A DNA stretch of 64,000 nt from an uncultured Hymenobacter sp. (lineage in GTDB: Bacteria > Bacteroidota > Bacteroidia > Cytophagales > Hymenobacteraceae), in contig CAJYPK010000040.1 in the NCBI GenBank assembly GCA_913776615.1, forward strand, positions 124,001 to 188,000, in the 5' to 3' direction. A program made the position numbers and the translations under genes. The number at the start of each line of letters is the position of its first letter. The first letter of the stretch is position 1. The notes beneath the pieces were generated by a model. It was not told where the DNA came from and did no database searches. It saw only the letters and a list, made by a program, of their open reading frames with translations. This document shows, in pieces, positions 40,242 through 49,217 of the stretch.

Positions 40242-42788
40242 TTACATCGGGTCTACGTCGGCCACGAGGCGCGCCTGGCGAAATTCCTTCTGGTCGCGCA
40301 CCACGTCCATCGCGGCGCAGATGGCCAGCTTGGCCGCCTTCAGCACGGTGTGCTCGCGGCTGAGCTTGATGACGATTTCCTGCAAGAAAAAATTGCGGAT
40401 GCGGAAGATGTACGGCGCTTCCGGCCCCAGCACCGGGCCGCGCCCCAGGCGGTCGGCCAGCTCCTGGGTGAGCAGGATGGCGGCCCGCTGGGCCACGTCC
40501 TGCTCCGTGTGCTTCACCGTTAGCCGGATCATGCGGGTAAAGGGCGGGTACTCGTGCTCGCGCCGCTGGGTTATTTCGTACTCGTAAAATTCCAGGTAGT
40601 CGTTGCGAATGACCTTGTCGAAAATGACCTGGGTGGGGTCGCCGGTTTGAATCAAGACCTTGCCTTTCTTTCCCTTGCGCCCGGCGCGGCCGCTCACCTG
40701 CACGAACATCTGGTAGGCCCGCTCGTGCGCCCGGTAATCGGGGTAGTGAATGATGGCGTCGGCGTTGACGATACCCACCAGGCTCACATTCTCGAAATCT
40801 AGGCCCTTAGTCACCATCTGAGTACCCACCAGCACGTTGGTTTTCTGCTGCTCGAAGTCGCTGATAATCTGCTGATAAGCATTTTTGGCGCGGGTCGTGT
40901 CCAGGTCCATGCGCTGCACGTTGGCCTGGGGCAGCATGATTTTGAGGTCGTCTTCCAGCTTTTCGGTGCCGAAGCCCTGGGTGCGCAGCGCCCGCGAGCC
41001 GCAGGCCGGGCACTGGGTGGGCATGCCCTCGTGGTAGCCGCAGTAGTGGCAGCGCAGCTCGTGGGCGTGCTTGTGGTAGCTCAAACTCACGGCGCAGCTC
41101 TGGCACTTGGGGATGTAGCCGCAGTCGTTGCACTCGGTCACGGGGGCGTAGCCGCGCCGGTTTTGGAAAAGGATAACCTGCTCCTGCTGAGCGATTTTGC
41201 TTTCCATCGTGTTCAGCAGGTCGGCCGAGAAGTGGTTGTGCATCTTCTTCTCGGCGCGCAGCTTGCGGGTGTCGATGAGCTCAATTTCGGGCATGCCGGC
41301 TTCGCCGAAGCGCTTGCTCAGCGTGACGAGGCCGTAGCGGCCCAGCCGGGCCTGGTAGTAGGTTTCGACGGCCGGGGTGGCCGAGCCCAGCAGCACCTTG
41401 GCGCCCTGGAAGCCACTCATCATCAAAGCGACTTCGCGGGCGTTGTAGCGGGGGGCGGGGTCGTACTGCTTGTAGCTGGCCTCGTGCTCCTCGTCCACAA
41501 TCACGAGGCTCAGGTTGTCGAAGGGCAGGAACACCGCCGAGCGTACGCCCACCACTACCTGGAAGCGCCCCGAGAGTACGCCGTTCCATACTTCCACCCG
41601 CTCGTTGTCCGAAAACTTGGAGTGGTACACCCCCAGCCGCGAGCCGAATACCCGCATGAGCCGCGTCACAATCTGGGCGGTGAGCGCGATTTCGGGCAGC
41701 AGGTACAGCACCTGCCCGCCGCCGTCGAGCGCTTGCCGGATGAGGTCGATGTAAATCTCCGTCTTGCCCGAGCCCGTCACGCCGTGCAGCAGTACAATGT
41801 CTTTCTGGCCGAAAAGGCTCATTACCTCGTCGCGGGCCGCCGTCTGGGCCTCGTTGAGCTGAAAGGGCATCTGGGCCAGCGGATTTTCTTCGAGCGGAAA
41901 GCGCGATACGATCTGGTCGAACTGCTCCAGCACGCCGTTCTTAATCAGCGTATTCACGGCTGAGGCCGAGAGGTGGGGCGAGCTGGTGAGGTAGGCTTTT
42001 TCGAGGCCCAGGTGGTTGAGATGCTCGTCGCGGTGCACCGGTACGTGCTGCAAGTACTTCAGCAGCACGTCGACTTGCTTGGGCTTGCTGGCCAGGGTTT
42101 CAAACAGCCGCTCGACCGCGCTGGTGGCCAGCAGGTGGTGGGCCAGCCGCACCTTTTTGAGCACCTTGGGCGAGTACTTGTCGGACATCTGCTCAAACAG
42201 AAAGATAATATCCTTCTGCATCAGCGACTTGATGACTTTGTGAAACGAGGCGACGCCCAGCACGTCGCCCACCTCGGTGAAGGTCAGCGCCTTGCCGTCC
42301 TCGGTGCGCAGGTTGTCCACGATGCGCTGCTCCTTGTCGTCGAGCGGGTAGGGGCTGCCGTCGGTGAGGTAAGCGGGGTGCAGCTGAATGCGTGACTCCG
42401 ACGACAGCTTGAGCGCGGCCGGTAGCGCCGCGTTGATGACCTCGCCCAGCGTGCAGAGGTAGTACTCGGCTATCCAGCGAAAAAGCTTGAGCTGCGGCTG
42501 GGTTACCACCGGCGCGTCGTCGATAAACTCCAGGATGTACTTGGCCTGGTACTCCTTGGGCGGCGTTTCGTGCACGGCGGCCACGATGCAGCTCAGCGTG
42601 CGCTTGGCCCCGAACTGCACGATGACCCGGCCGCCGATTACGACGTTGTCGTTCAGCTCGTAGGGCACCCGATAGGTATAGAGTTTGGGCAGCGGCAGGG
42701 GCAAAATCACGTCCACGAACAGCGTCACGCGGTCGGGCGCGGCGGCTGGGGTGGGGGCGGGCTGGGCAAATTCGAACGTAAGCGACAC
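40242..42788 (-). CDS. priA: Primosomal protein N' (replication restart helicase)
   Basis: Superfamily 2 helicase of 848 residues that reloads the replisome at stalled forks. The Walker A motif is LLHGVTGSGKTEIYIDL, the Walker B motif IVDEEHEASYKQYD, and the zinc region has the Cys pairs CNDCGYIPKCQSC and CHYCGYHEGMPTQCPACGS. The C-terminal helicase part is QVSGRAGRKGKKGKVLIQTG. I use the GTG at 42788 (VSLTFEFAQP); the frame stays open to 42962 but the extra residues are not family-like. A -7-type box TATCTTTA lies 28 nt upstream at 42823-42816. Confidence 0.93.
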   Translation of the reverse strand: MSLTFEFAQPAPTPAAAPDRVTLFVDVILPLPLPKLYTYRVPYELNDNVVIGGRVIVQFGAKRTLSCIVAAVHETPPKEYQAKYILEFIDDAPVVTQPQLKLFRWIAEYYLCTLGEVINAALPAALKLSSESRIQLHPAYLTDGSPYPLDDKEQRIVDNLRTEDGKALTFTEVGDVLGVASFHKVIKSLMQKDIIFLFEQMSDKYSPKVLKKVRLAHHLLATSAVERLFETLASKPKQVDVLLKYLQHVPVHRDEHLNHLGLEKAYLTSSPHLSASAVNTLIKNGVLEQFDQIVSRFPLEENPLAQMPFQLNEAQTAARDEVMSLFGQKDIVLLHGVTGSGKTEIYIDLIRQALDGGGQVLYLLPEIALTAQIVTRLMRVFGSRLGVYHSKFSDNERVEVWNGVLSGRFQVVVGVRSAVFLPFDNLSLVIVDEEHEASYKQYDPAPRYNAREVALMMSGFQGAKVLLGSATPAVETYYQARLGRYGLVTLSKRFGEAGMPEIELIDTRKLRAEKKMHNHFSADLLNTMESKIAQQEQVILFQNRRGYAPVTECNDCGYIPKCQSCAVSLSYHKHAHELRCHYCGYHEGMPTQCPACGSRALRTQGFGTEKLEDDLKIMLPQANVQRMDLDTTRAKNAYQQIISDFEQQKTNVLVGTQMVTKGLDFENVSLVGIVNADAIIHYPDYRAHERAYQMFVQVSGRAGRKGKKGKVLIQTGDPTQVIFDKVIRNDYLEFYEYEITQRREHEYPPFTRMIRLTVKHTEQDVAQRAAILLTQELADRLGRGPVLGPEAPYIFRIRNFFLQEIVIKLSREHTVLKAAKLAICAAMDVVRDQKEFRQARLVADVDPM

Positions 42789-43072
42789 GGGTACTCTCTG
42801 GCGGCGGGCGAATAGTAAAGATAACCCCAGCCAGGGGGTAGATGGTTGCGGCGGCGGGCTGATTGTATCCGGTGTCAACCCCGTCCGCGCCGCCAGTAAG
42901 CTGGCGAGAAGATCAGGCCAACCCGCCGCCGGTCGCCGGGCTAGATGGGAGTGGGCGGACACTGGCTGCCGGGTTGACTTTCAAAAACTCCACAGGCTAA
43001 GCGTGGCTAAGCGGTTGAGCTATGAGGAGCAGCGTTTCAGCATTTCAGCAAGATATCCACTTGAATGAGGGG

Positions 43073-43080
43073 TAGTTTTG
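43073..43080 (+). promoter_or_regulatory. -7 box of the repeat protein gene
   Basis: TAGTTTTG, exact TAnnTTTG, 143 nt before the chosen ATG; no clear TTG at -33. Confidence 0.4.
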
Positions 43081-43222
43081 TGGGATTAACTGCCAAGGTT
43101 ACTTAATAGCCGGCCGCCTCCAAGGTAATTTGAGAGCGGCTGTCCTACTGCTTGGCAGCTATCCACCTCGGCCTCAGCGGCTGGGGGTTGTCGCCCGCTT
43201 CCTTCCACTCTTTTTTCTGTTT

Positions 43223-46200
43223 ATGCTGTGTTTACTTACTTCCCGTCACCGGGCTGGGCTCCTGCGCTCACTCCGCTGCTTGCTGGCCAGCGTATTTTGG
43301 CTGCCGGTTTGGCTGCCGCAGGCAGTGCGCGCCCAAGCTCCCGGCTGGACCGGGGCCGTCCCCGGTAGCTTCGCGCAATTGGCTGGCAACTGCCGGATAC
43401 GGGATGCGGCCACCGATGCGGCTGGGAATATGATTGTAGTGGGAAATTTTGACGGGCAGATATCCCTCGGCAGCACCACGCTACTCAGCGCGGGCAACAC
43501 CGACGCCTTTATTGCCAAGTATCTGCCCGCTACTGGCACGTGGGCCTGGGCGCAGAGCGGGGGAGGTACTAGTGCGGATGCTTTTCAGCGCGTAGCGGTG
43601 AACGGCAGTGCGATTTACGTTGCGGGCAACATTACCAACTCGGCTACAAATGCGAATGGCGTAGCATTCGGCGGTACCGGGCCAGCGACGAATACGGTAA
43701 CGCAGTACGGGGCCGCCAGCAGCTCAACCCGTGATATGTGCTTGGCTAAATACACTGACAACGGTACGAGTGCGACCTTTCAGTGGAGCCAGGTGGGGGG
43801 CGGCGATGGCCAGGATCAGGCCACTGGTTTAGCCGTGAACGGTAGCAGCGTGTACGTTACGGGCACTTTCGTTAATACGACGGCTGATGATAAGCACGTA
43901 GTATTCGGCGGTGCGGGGACTACGCCCGGCGCAACCGTAGTGCGGGGGGCCTGTGCCGTTAGTAATTATTTAAGCGACATCGTGCTGGTCAAGTACACCG
44001 ACAACGGCAGCAATGCGACCGTGGGCTGGACGCAGGTTGGCGGTGGTGCCGCCGTTGATGATGCCCAGTGTCTGGTGGTCAATGGTAGCAGCTTATACAT
44101 GGTGGGGGCCATTTATAACTCCCGCGATAACGCGCAGGGCGTAGTGTTTGGGAGCGACGGTACTACGCCGGGGACGGTGCAGGTCAACGGGATCAGCAAT
44201 ACGACCACCCGCGACATGATACTGGTTAAATACCAGGATAATGGCAGTAGTGCCGCGCTGCAATGGATACAGGTTGGCGGGGGCGATGGCCTCGATTATG
44301 GCAACACCGTGGCCGTGAGCGGCAATACCTTGTACGTAGCAGGTGTCTTCAATAATAATACCGCAAACGCTAATAAGGTATTGTACGGAGGAGATGGCAG
44401 TACGCCGGGTACCGTGCAAATCAATGGGGCTAGCAGTACCGTTAGTTCAGATATTCTGCTAGCTAAGTACACTGATAATGGTAGTGCGGCTTCGCTGGTT
44501 TGGACGCAGGTGAATGGTGGTACTGGTGGCGACGGAGGTACGGGGGTGGCAATAAACGGCTCGAGCGTTTACTTCATAGGTTATATCACTAATACTACAA
44601 CCAATAGCCAGCGGGTAGTATTCGGGGGCGACGGTACTACGCCGGGCACGGTTCCGGTCAATGGCGCTGGTACAGTGGGTCAGCTAGTTGATATAGTAGT
44701 TGCTCGCTATACTGATAACGGCGCTACGGCCAGCCTCGACTGGACACAGGTAGGCGGCGGTAATGGAGCAGATGCTGGTTATAATGTAGTTAGCAACGGT
44801 AGTGACGTGTACGTGTGCGCCATCACAAGTGATATTACCCACAGCGGGGCCACCGCCTATTTCGGTACGGCCCCGGGCTCGCCCTTGCTGGGCATAGTAG
44901 GCTACCGGCCGGTGCTGGCCCAGGTTGACGGCAGAACCGGCACCTGGCGGCGGGTGGCCAGCAGCTTTACCGGGGGCGCCAGCCAGACGCAGGCCGTGGC
45001 GACCGATGCCCAGGGTAATTTGTTTGTGACGGGCTACTTCACGGGGCAGGTGTACTTCGGCAACACGCTGCTGAGCAGTGTAAACGACGAAGACCTGTTC
45101 GTAGCGAAGTACGTACCCGCCAGCCGCACCTGGGCCTGGGCCCAGAGTGGGGGTGGTACCAGCAATGACCGGGGCGTAGGAATTGCCGTGAGCGGCAACA
45201 ACGTGTACGTGACGGGGACGCTCATCAACTCTACCAGCAATGCCAATGGAGTGTTACTGGGCGGCACGGACCTCACGAACGCGACCACCTCGCAGCCGGG
45301 CGCGACCAGCACCAGCAGTCAGGATGTATTGCTGGCCAAATACGTTGATAACGGCAACTCAGCCACGCTGACCTGGACGCAGATTGGCGGCGGTACCGGG
45401 GCCGACCAGGGCTACGGTGTAGCCGCGAGCGCTACGGGCGTTTACGTCGCAGGTACTTTTACCAATTCGGCCGGCAATAGCAATGGTGTCCTGTTTGGTG
45501 GTAGCGGTACCGCGCCGGGAACGGTGCGGGTTAACGGGGCCAGCAGCAGCAGCAGCCTGGATGCCATACTTTTAAAGTACACCGACAACGGCAGCACGGC
45601 GGCTCTGGGCTGGACGCAGGTAGGCGGCGGCAAAGGAGCCGACCAGGCCTACGGCGTGGCCGCAAATGGCGCGAGCGTTTACGTGACGGGGGCCGTGCAA
45701 AACAACGCCAGTAACGCCGAGCAGGTGGTATTTGGCGGGGGCGGTACTACGCCGGGCACGGCAACCGTGAAAGGGGCCAGCAGCGCCGATAACCTCGACC
45801 TGCTGCTCGCCAAGTACACCGATAACGGTAGCTCAGCCGCGCTGGGCTGGACGCAAATAGCCGGCGGCACCGATGCCGACCAAGGCAATGACGTGACCGT
45901 GAGCGGCAATAGCCTCTACGTAGCGGGCTCCCTCACGAATAATACCGCCAATAGCAACGTCGCCCTGTTCGGCGGCGACGGCACTACGGCCGGCACTATC
46001 GCCGTAAAAGGGGCCAGCGGTACCGCTAGCCAAGACCTGCTGCTGGCCAAATGGACGGACAACGGCTCCTCGGCTACCTACGCCTGGAGCCAGGTAGGCG
46101 GCGGGACCGGTGCCGACCAGGGCAACGCCATCACCGTGAGCGGCACCAGCCTCTACGTGACGGGCTCGCTCACCAACGACGCCGCCAATAGCAACGCCGT

Positions 46201-47017
46201 TACCTTCGGCGGGGATGGTACCACGGCCGGCACGGTAGCAGTAAGCGGGGCCAGTGGCACAGCCAGTCAAGATCTACTGCTGGCCAAATACACCGATAGC
46301 GGTAGTACGGGTGCTCTCAATTGGGCCCAGGCTGGCGGTGGTGCGGGCAGCGACGGTGGCACCGGCGTCGCCGTGAGCAGCCGCAGTGTGATGCCCGTGG
46401 GTTACATCACGCCCGGGGCCAGCTTTGGGAGCACTACCATTGCCAACCCGCTCACTAGCAAGCTGGCAATAATAGTTGGTGCCGTCGATAATACCCTCAC
46501 CCCGCTGCCCGTGCAGCTGGTGCAGTTCACCGCTACGGCTGGCAGCCCCGCTACTGTGCGCCTGGTCTGGGACACTGCCAGCGAAATCAACAGCCTACGC
46601 TTTGAGGTTGAGCGTAGCCTCGACGGAGCTAATTACTTGAAAATAGGCGAGCTGGCCGCCGCTGGCAGTAGCACTACTCACCGCGCCTACGCTTATCAGG
46701 ATGAAGCCGCGCCTATGGGCCACCTGTACTACCGCCTACGCCAGGTAGACCGAGACGGCATGGCTACGTACTCGCCAGTGCGTACGGTGCTGCTGGGCAG
46801 TAGCGCGGGCCTGACCTTATATCCTAATCCGACACATGGTACAACTTGCCTGGGCGGTGTAGCCCCGGGCCAAACAGTGCAGGTACTCGACGCGCTGGGG
46901 CGCCCCGTGGCGATGGCTACCGCCGACGCGGCCGGTACGGCTACGCTGGGTGGGCTAGCCCCTGGCCTCTACCTGGTGCGGGCTGGCCGGGCCGCCGTTC
47001 GCCTAGCCGTGGAATAG
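43223..47017 (+). CDS. Large T9SS-secreted repeat protein
   Basis: Secreted protein of 1264 residues from ATG 43223. The signal ends WLPQAVRAQ. The body has about 12 repeats of roughly 80 residues. Each holds a block such as LAKYTDNGSSAALGWTQVGG, then VAVNGSSVYVTG, and FGGDGTTPGTV. They fall into two runs (about residues 65-590 and 650-1120), each opening with a cap such as DAFIAKYLPATGTWAWAQSG. The short repeats resemble beta-propeller-type blades (SBBP-like). The last 85 residues are a T9SS sorting domain (LYPNPTHGTT, LDALGRPVAMA, LAPGLYLVR). The repeats likely form a surface adhesin or enzyme scaffold. Confidence 0.83.
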   Translation: MLCLLTSRHRAGLLRSLRCLLASVFWLPVWLPQAVRAQAPGWTGAVPGSFAQLAGNCRIRDAATDAAGNMIVVGNFDGQISLGSTTLLSAGNTDAFIAKYLPATGTWAWAQSGGGTSADAFQRVAVNGSAIYVAGNITNSATNANGVAFGGTGPATNTVTQYGAASSSTRDMCLAKYTDNGTSATFQWSQVGGGDGQDQATGLAVNGSSVYVTGTFVNTTADDKHVVFGGAGTTPGATVVRGACAVSNYLSDIVLVKYTDNGSNATVGWTQVGGGAAVDDAQCLVVNGSSLYMVGAIYNSRDNAQGVVFGSDGTTPGTVQVNGISNTTTRDMILVKYQDNGSSAALQWIQVGGGDGLDYGNTVAVSGNTLYVAGVFNNNTANANKVLYGGDGSTPGTVQINGASSTVSSDILLAKYTDNGSAASLVWTQVNGGTGGDGGTGVAINGSSVYFIGYITNTTTNSQRVVFGGDGTTPGTVPVNGAGTVGQLVDIVVARYTDNGATASLDWTQVGGGNGADAGYNVVSNGSDVYVCAITSDITHSGATAYFGTAPGSPLLGIVGYRPVLAQVDGRTGTWRRVASSFTGGASQTQAVATDAQGNLFVTGYFTGQVYFGNTLLSSVNDEDLFVAKYVPASRTWAWAQSGGGTSNDRGVGIAVSGNNVYVTGTLINSTSNANGVLLGGTDLTNATTSQPGATSTSSQDVLLAKYVDNGNSATLTWTQIGGGTGADQGYGVAASATGVYVAGTFTNSAGNSNGVLFGGSGTAPGTVRVNGASSSSSLDAILLKYTDNGSTAALGWTQVGGGKGADQAYGVAANGASVYVTGAVQNNASNAEQVVFGGGGTTPGTATVKGASSADNLDLLLAKYTDNGSSAALGWTQIAGGTDADQGNDVTVSGNSLYVAGSLTNNTANSNVALFGGDGTTAGTIAVKGASGTASQDLLLAKWTDNGSSATYAWSQVGGGTGADQGNAITVSGTSLYVTGSLTNDAANSNAVTFGGDGTTAGTVAVSGASGTASQDLLLAKYTDSGSTGALNWAQAGGGAGSDGGTGVAVSSRSVMPVGYITPGASFGSTTIANPLTSKLAIIVGAVDNTLTPLPVQLVQFTATAGSPATVRLVWDTASEINSLRFEVERSLDGANYLKIGELAAAGSSTTHRAYAYQDEAAPMGHLYYRLRQVDRDGMATYSPVRTVLLGSSAGLTLYPNPTHGTTCLGGVAPGQTVQVLDALGRPVAMATADAAGTATLGGLAPGLYLVRAGRAAVRLAVE

Positions 47018-47102
47018 CTGGCGAATCCCGTCCCGGTTGCCACCTTCCAGCCACCGGGACGGGACCAAGCGTATTACAAGAGCTAATTGCCAATTAGGCA
47101 GG

Positions 47103-49157
47103 CTATTTTTCAAGCAGGGCCAGCTGCTTCAGCGCCTCGGTCACCGTACGCACTGGCAGCTGGCAAGCTTGGTTACGGCACACGTAGATGGTTGTAGGCT
47201 CGCTCCCGGTGCGACCTTGCAGCAACGGTAGCTCGCTGGTTCCTGCCGTGCCGGCCAGCACGTCATTGGGCAAAAAGTGCTGGCTGAGCTGCTGGCGCAG
47301 CGCCTCGGCCCGGGGCCCAGTGATGACGACCTCCGCTCCCGGCCGGAGCAGCGCCACGTAGAGGCTGGCCCAATTGGTAAGGTGCTGCGGCTCTTGGGCA
47401 ACCAAGCTCTGCACCTGACCGAGCATGGTGGCGGCCAGGGCTTGGTAGTCGGGCTTTTCGAGGTGGCGACCCAGCCGCAGCAGATTGTGCGCCATTACCG
47501 AATTGGAGGCCGGAATAACGTTGTCGAACAGTTCTTTCTGGCGGGCGATGAGCGGCTCGGCGCTGGCATCAGTATAGAAAAACTGCTGCTCGGCCGGGTC
47601 GAAAAAATGTTCGAGCACGTAGGCCGTCAGCGTCGCCGCCTCGCGCAGCCAGCGCTCGGTAAACGTAGCCTCGTACAGGCTTACGTAAGCTTCGATGACG
47701 AGGGCATAATCTTCAAGAAAGCCGTTGATAGTGGCGCGGCCGTTTTTCCAGGTGCGGTAGAGGCGCGGCCCCTGGCGCAGGTTGGCTTGCAAAAACTCCG
47801 CGTTGCGCAGGGCTAAGTCCAAAAATTCGGTTTCGCCAAATGCCCGGTAGGCGGCTGCCAGGCCACTCAGCATGAGGGCGTTCCAGCCGGTCAACACCTT
47901 ATCATCGAGGCTGGGGCGCACGCGCTGAGTGCGGGCCGCGAGCAATTGCTTTTGCCAGCCGTGAATGAGCTTAGCCAGCACGTGCGGCTCCAGCTTGTGC
48001 TCCTCGGCAAAGTCGGCGTCCGACTGCCGCCGGTGCAGGATGTTGCGGCCGTGCTCCCAGTTGCCAAGTGCCGTACACTGGTAGTAGGCCGCGGCTAGCG
48101 GCTCCTCCTCACCCAGGATGGCTCTTAGCTCCTCGCGGGTCCAAACGTAAAACTTGCCTTCCTCGCCCTCTGTATCCGCATCAAGCGATGAATAAAAGCC
48201 GCCCTCGGGGTTGGTCAGCTCACGCCGCACCCAGTTCACCGTTTGATAAATTACGTCACGGTACAGCGGCTCCCGTGTCACTTGAAAGGCTTCGCTGTAA
48301 AGGCTAAGCAGCTGTCCGTTATCGTAGAGCATTTTCTCGAAATGTGGCACCAGCCACTCGGCATCTACCGAGTAACGGGCCCAGCCGCCCCCTACTTGGT
48401 CGTAAATGCCACCCCAGGCCAGCTCCCGCAGCGTCAGGTTGAGTTGATTGAGAATGGCTTGGCTGCCCGAAATATGGTGCGCCCGCAGCAAAAACCGCCA
48501 GATGCTGGGCATGGGAAACTTGGGTGCCCGGTCGGTGCCACCGTGCGCCCGGTCGAAGCGCTGGGCGAGATTATAAGCCAGCAGCCGGAACTCCTCGTCG
48601 CTCACGCCAGCCCCTGGCGCGTTGCCCGCTGCTCCGTATTTCTCTAACGCGCTGGCCTGCAATACTTGCGCGAAGCGCTCGGCCGAGCCGTCGAGTTCGG
48701 TACGATGCTCGCCGGCATAGGCTTGGGCTACGTTTTCGAGCAGCTTCACCCAATTGCCCGGCGGAAAGTAAGTGCCGCCGTAAAACGGCTTGGCCTCGGG
48801 CGTCAGCAGTACGTTGAGGGGCCAGCCACCCTGAATCCCCATCGTCTGCACCGCCGCCATGTAGATCTGGTCCACGTCGGGCCGCTCCTCCCGGTCCACC
48901 TTGATGCAGATGAAATACTCGTTCATCACCCGGGCTACCTGCTCATTCTCAAACGACTCGCGTTCCATGACGTGGCACCAGTGGCAAGCCGCGTAGCCGA
49001 TGCTGACGAGAATGGGCTTCTGCTCCGCCTGGGCGCGGGCCAAAGCCTCGGTACCCCACGGATACCAGTCTACCGGATTGTGCGCGTGTTGCAGCAGGTA
49101 GGGACTAGTTTCGTGAGCTAAGCGGTTGGTAGGCCGGGTAGGGGAGGAAGTAGCCAT
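47103..49157 (-). CDS. DUF255/YyaL thioredoxin-domain protein
   Basis: Cytosolic protein of 684 residues, normal for this family. An N-terminal thioredoxin-like domain contains the signature NRLAHETSPYLLQHAHNPVD, the CxxC in SIGYAACHWCHVMERESFEN, and GGWPLNVLLTPEAKPFYGGT. The rest is an (alpha/alpha)6 barrel similar to N-acylglucosamine 2-epimerase folds (RDVIYQTVNWVRRELTNPEG, GWNALMLSGLAAAYRAFGET). Function is not settled; a redox-linked sugar or protein modification has been proposed for homologues. The start ATG at 49157 gives ATSSPTRPTNRLAHET. Confidence 0.88.
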   Translation of the reverse strand: MATSSPTRPTNRLAHETSPYLLQHAHNPVDWYPWGTEALARAQAEQKPILVSIGYAACHWCHVMERESFENEQVARVMNEYFICIKVDREERPDVDQIYMAAVQTMGIQGGWPLNVLLTPEAKPFYGGTYFPPGNWVKLLENVAQAYAGEHRTELDGSAERFAQVLQASALEKYGAAGNAPGAGVSDEEFRLLAYNLAQRFDRAHGGTDRAPKFPMPSIWRFLLRAHHISGSQAILNQLNLTLRELAWGGIYDQVGGGWARYSVDAEWLVPHFEKMLYDNGQLLSLYSEAFQVTREPLYRDVIYQTVNWVRRELTNPEGGFYSSLDADTEGEEGKFYVWTREELRAILGEEEPLAAAYYQCTALGNWEHGRNILHRRQSDADFAEEHKLEPHVLAKLIHGWQKQLLAARTQRVRPSLDDKVLTGWNALMLSGLAAAYRAFGETEFLDLALRNAEFLQANLRQGPRLYRTWKNGRATINGFLEDYALVIEAYVSLYEATFTERWLREAATLTAYVLEHFFDPAEQQFFYTDASAEPLIARQKELFDNVIPASNSVMAHNLLRLGRHLEKPDYQALAATMLGQVQSLVAQEPQHLTNWASLYVALLRPGAEVVITGPRAEALRQQLSQHFLPNDVLAGTAGTSELPLLQGRTGSEPTTIYVCRNQACQLPVRTVTEALKQLALLEK

Positions 49158-49183
49158 AGTTTAGGACGGAAAAGCGTGCAACA

Positions 49184-49212
49184 CAAAACCCAGCCGGCTG
49201 GGCTGGGTTTTG
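49184..49212 (-). terminator. Terminator
   Basis: AAAACCCAGCC pairs with GGCTGGGTTTT around GGCTG. It ends the GSCFA gene on the minus strand. Confidence 0.75.
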
Positions 49213-49217
49213 ATAGT

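Noticed and set aside
41031..41963. A 310-codon plus-strand open frame opposite priA.
   Set aside because: It overlaps the helicase domain of priA and has the composition expected from reverse reading of that gene.
43700..46300. Regular repeats that might be mistaken for a CRISPR array or a tandem satellite.
   Set aside because: The repeats are in frame, about 240 bp long and diverged at the third codon position; they encode the units of one large secreted protein.
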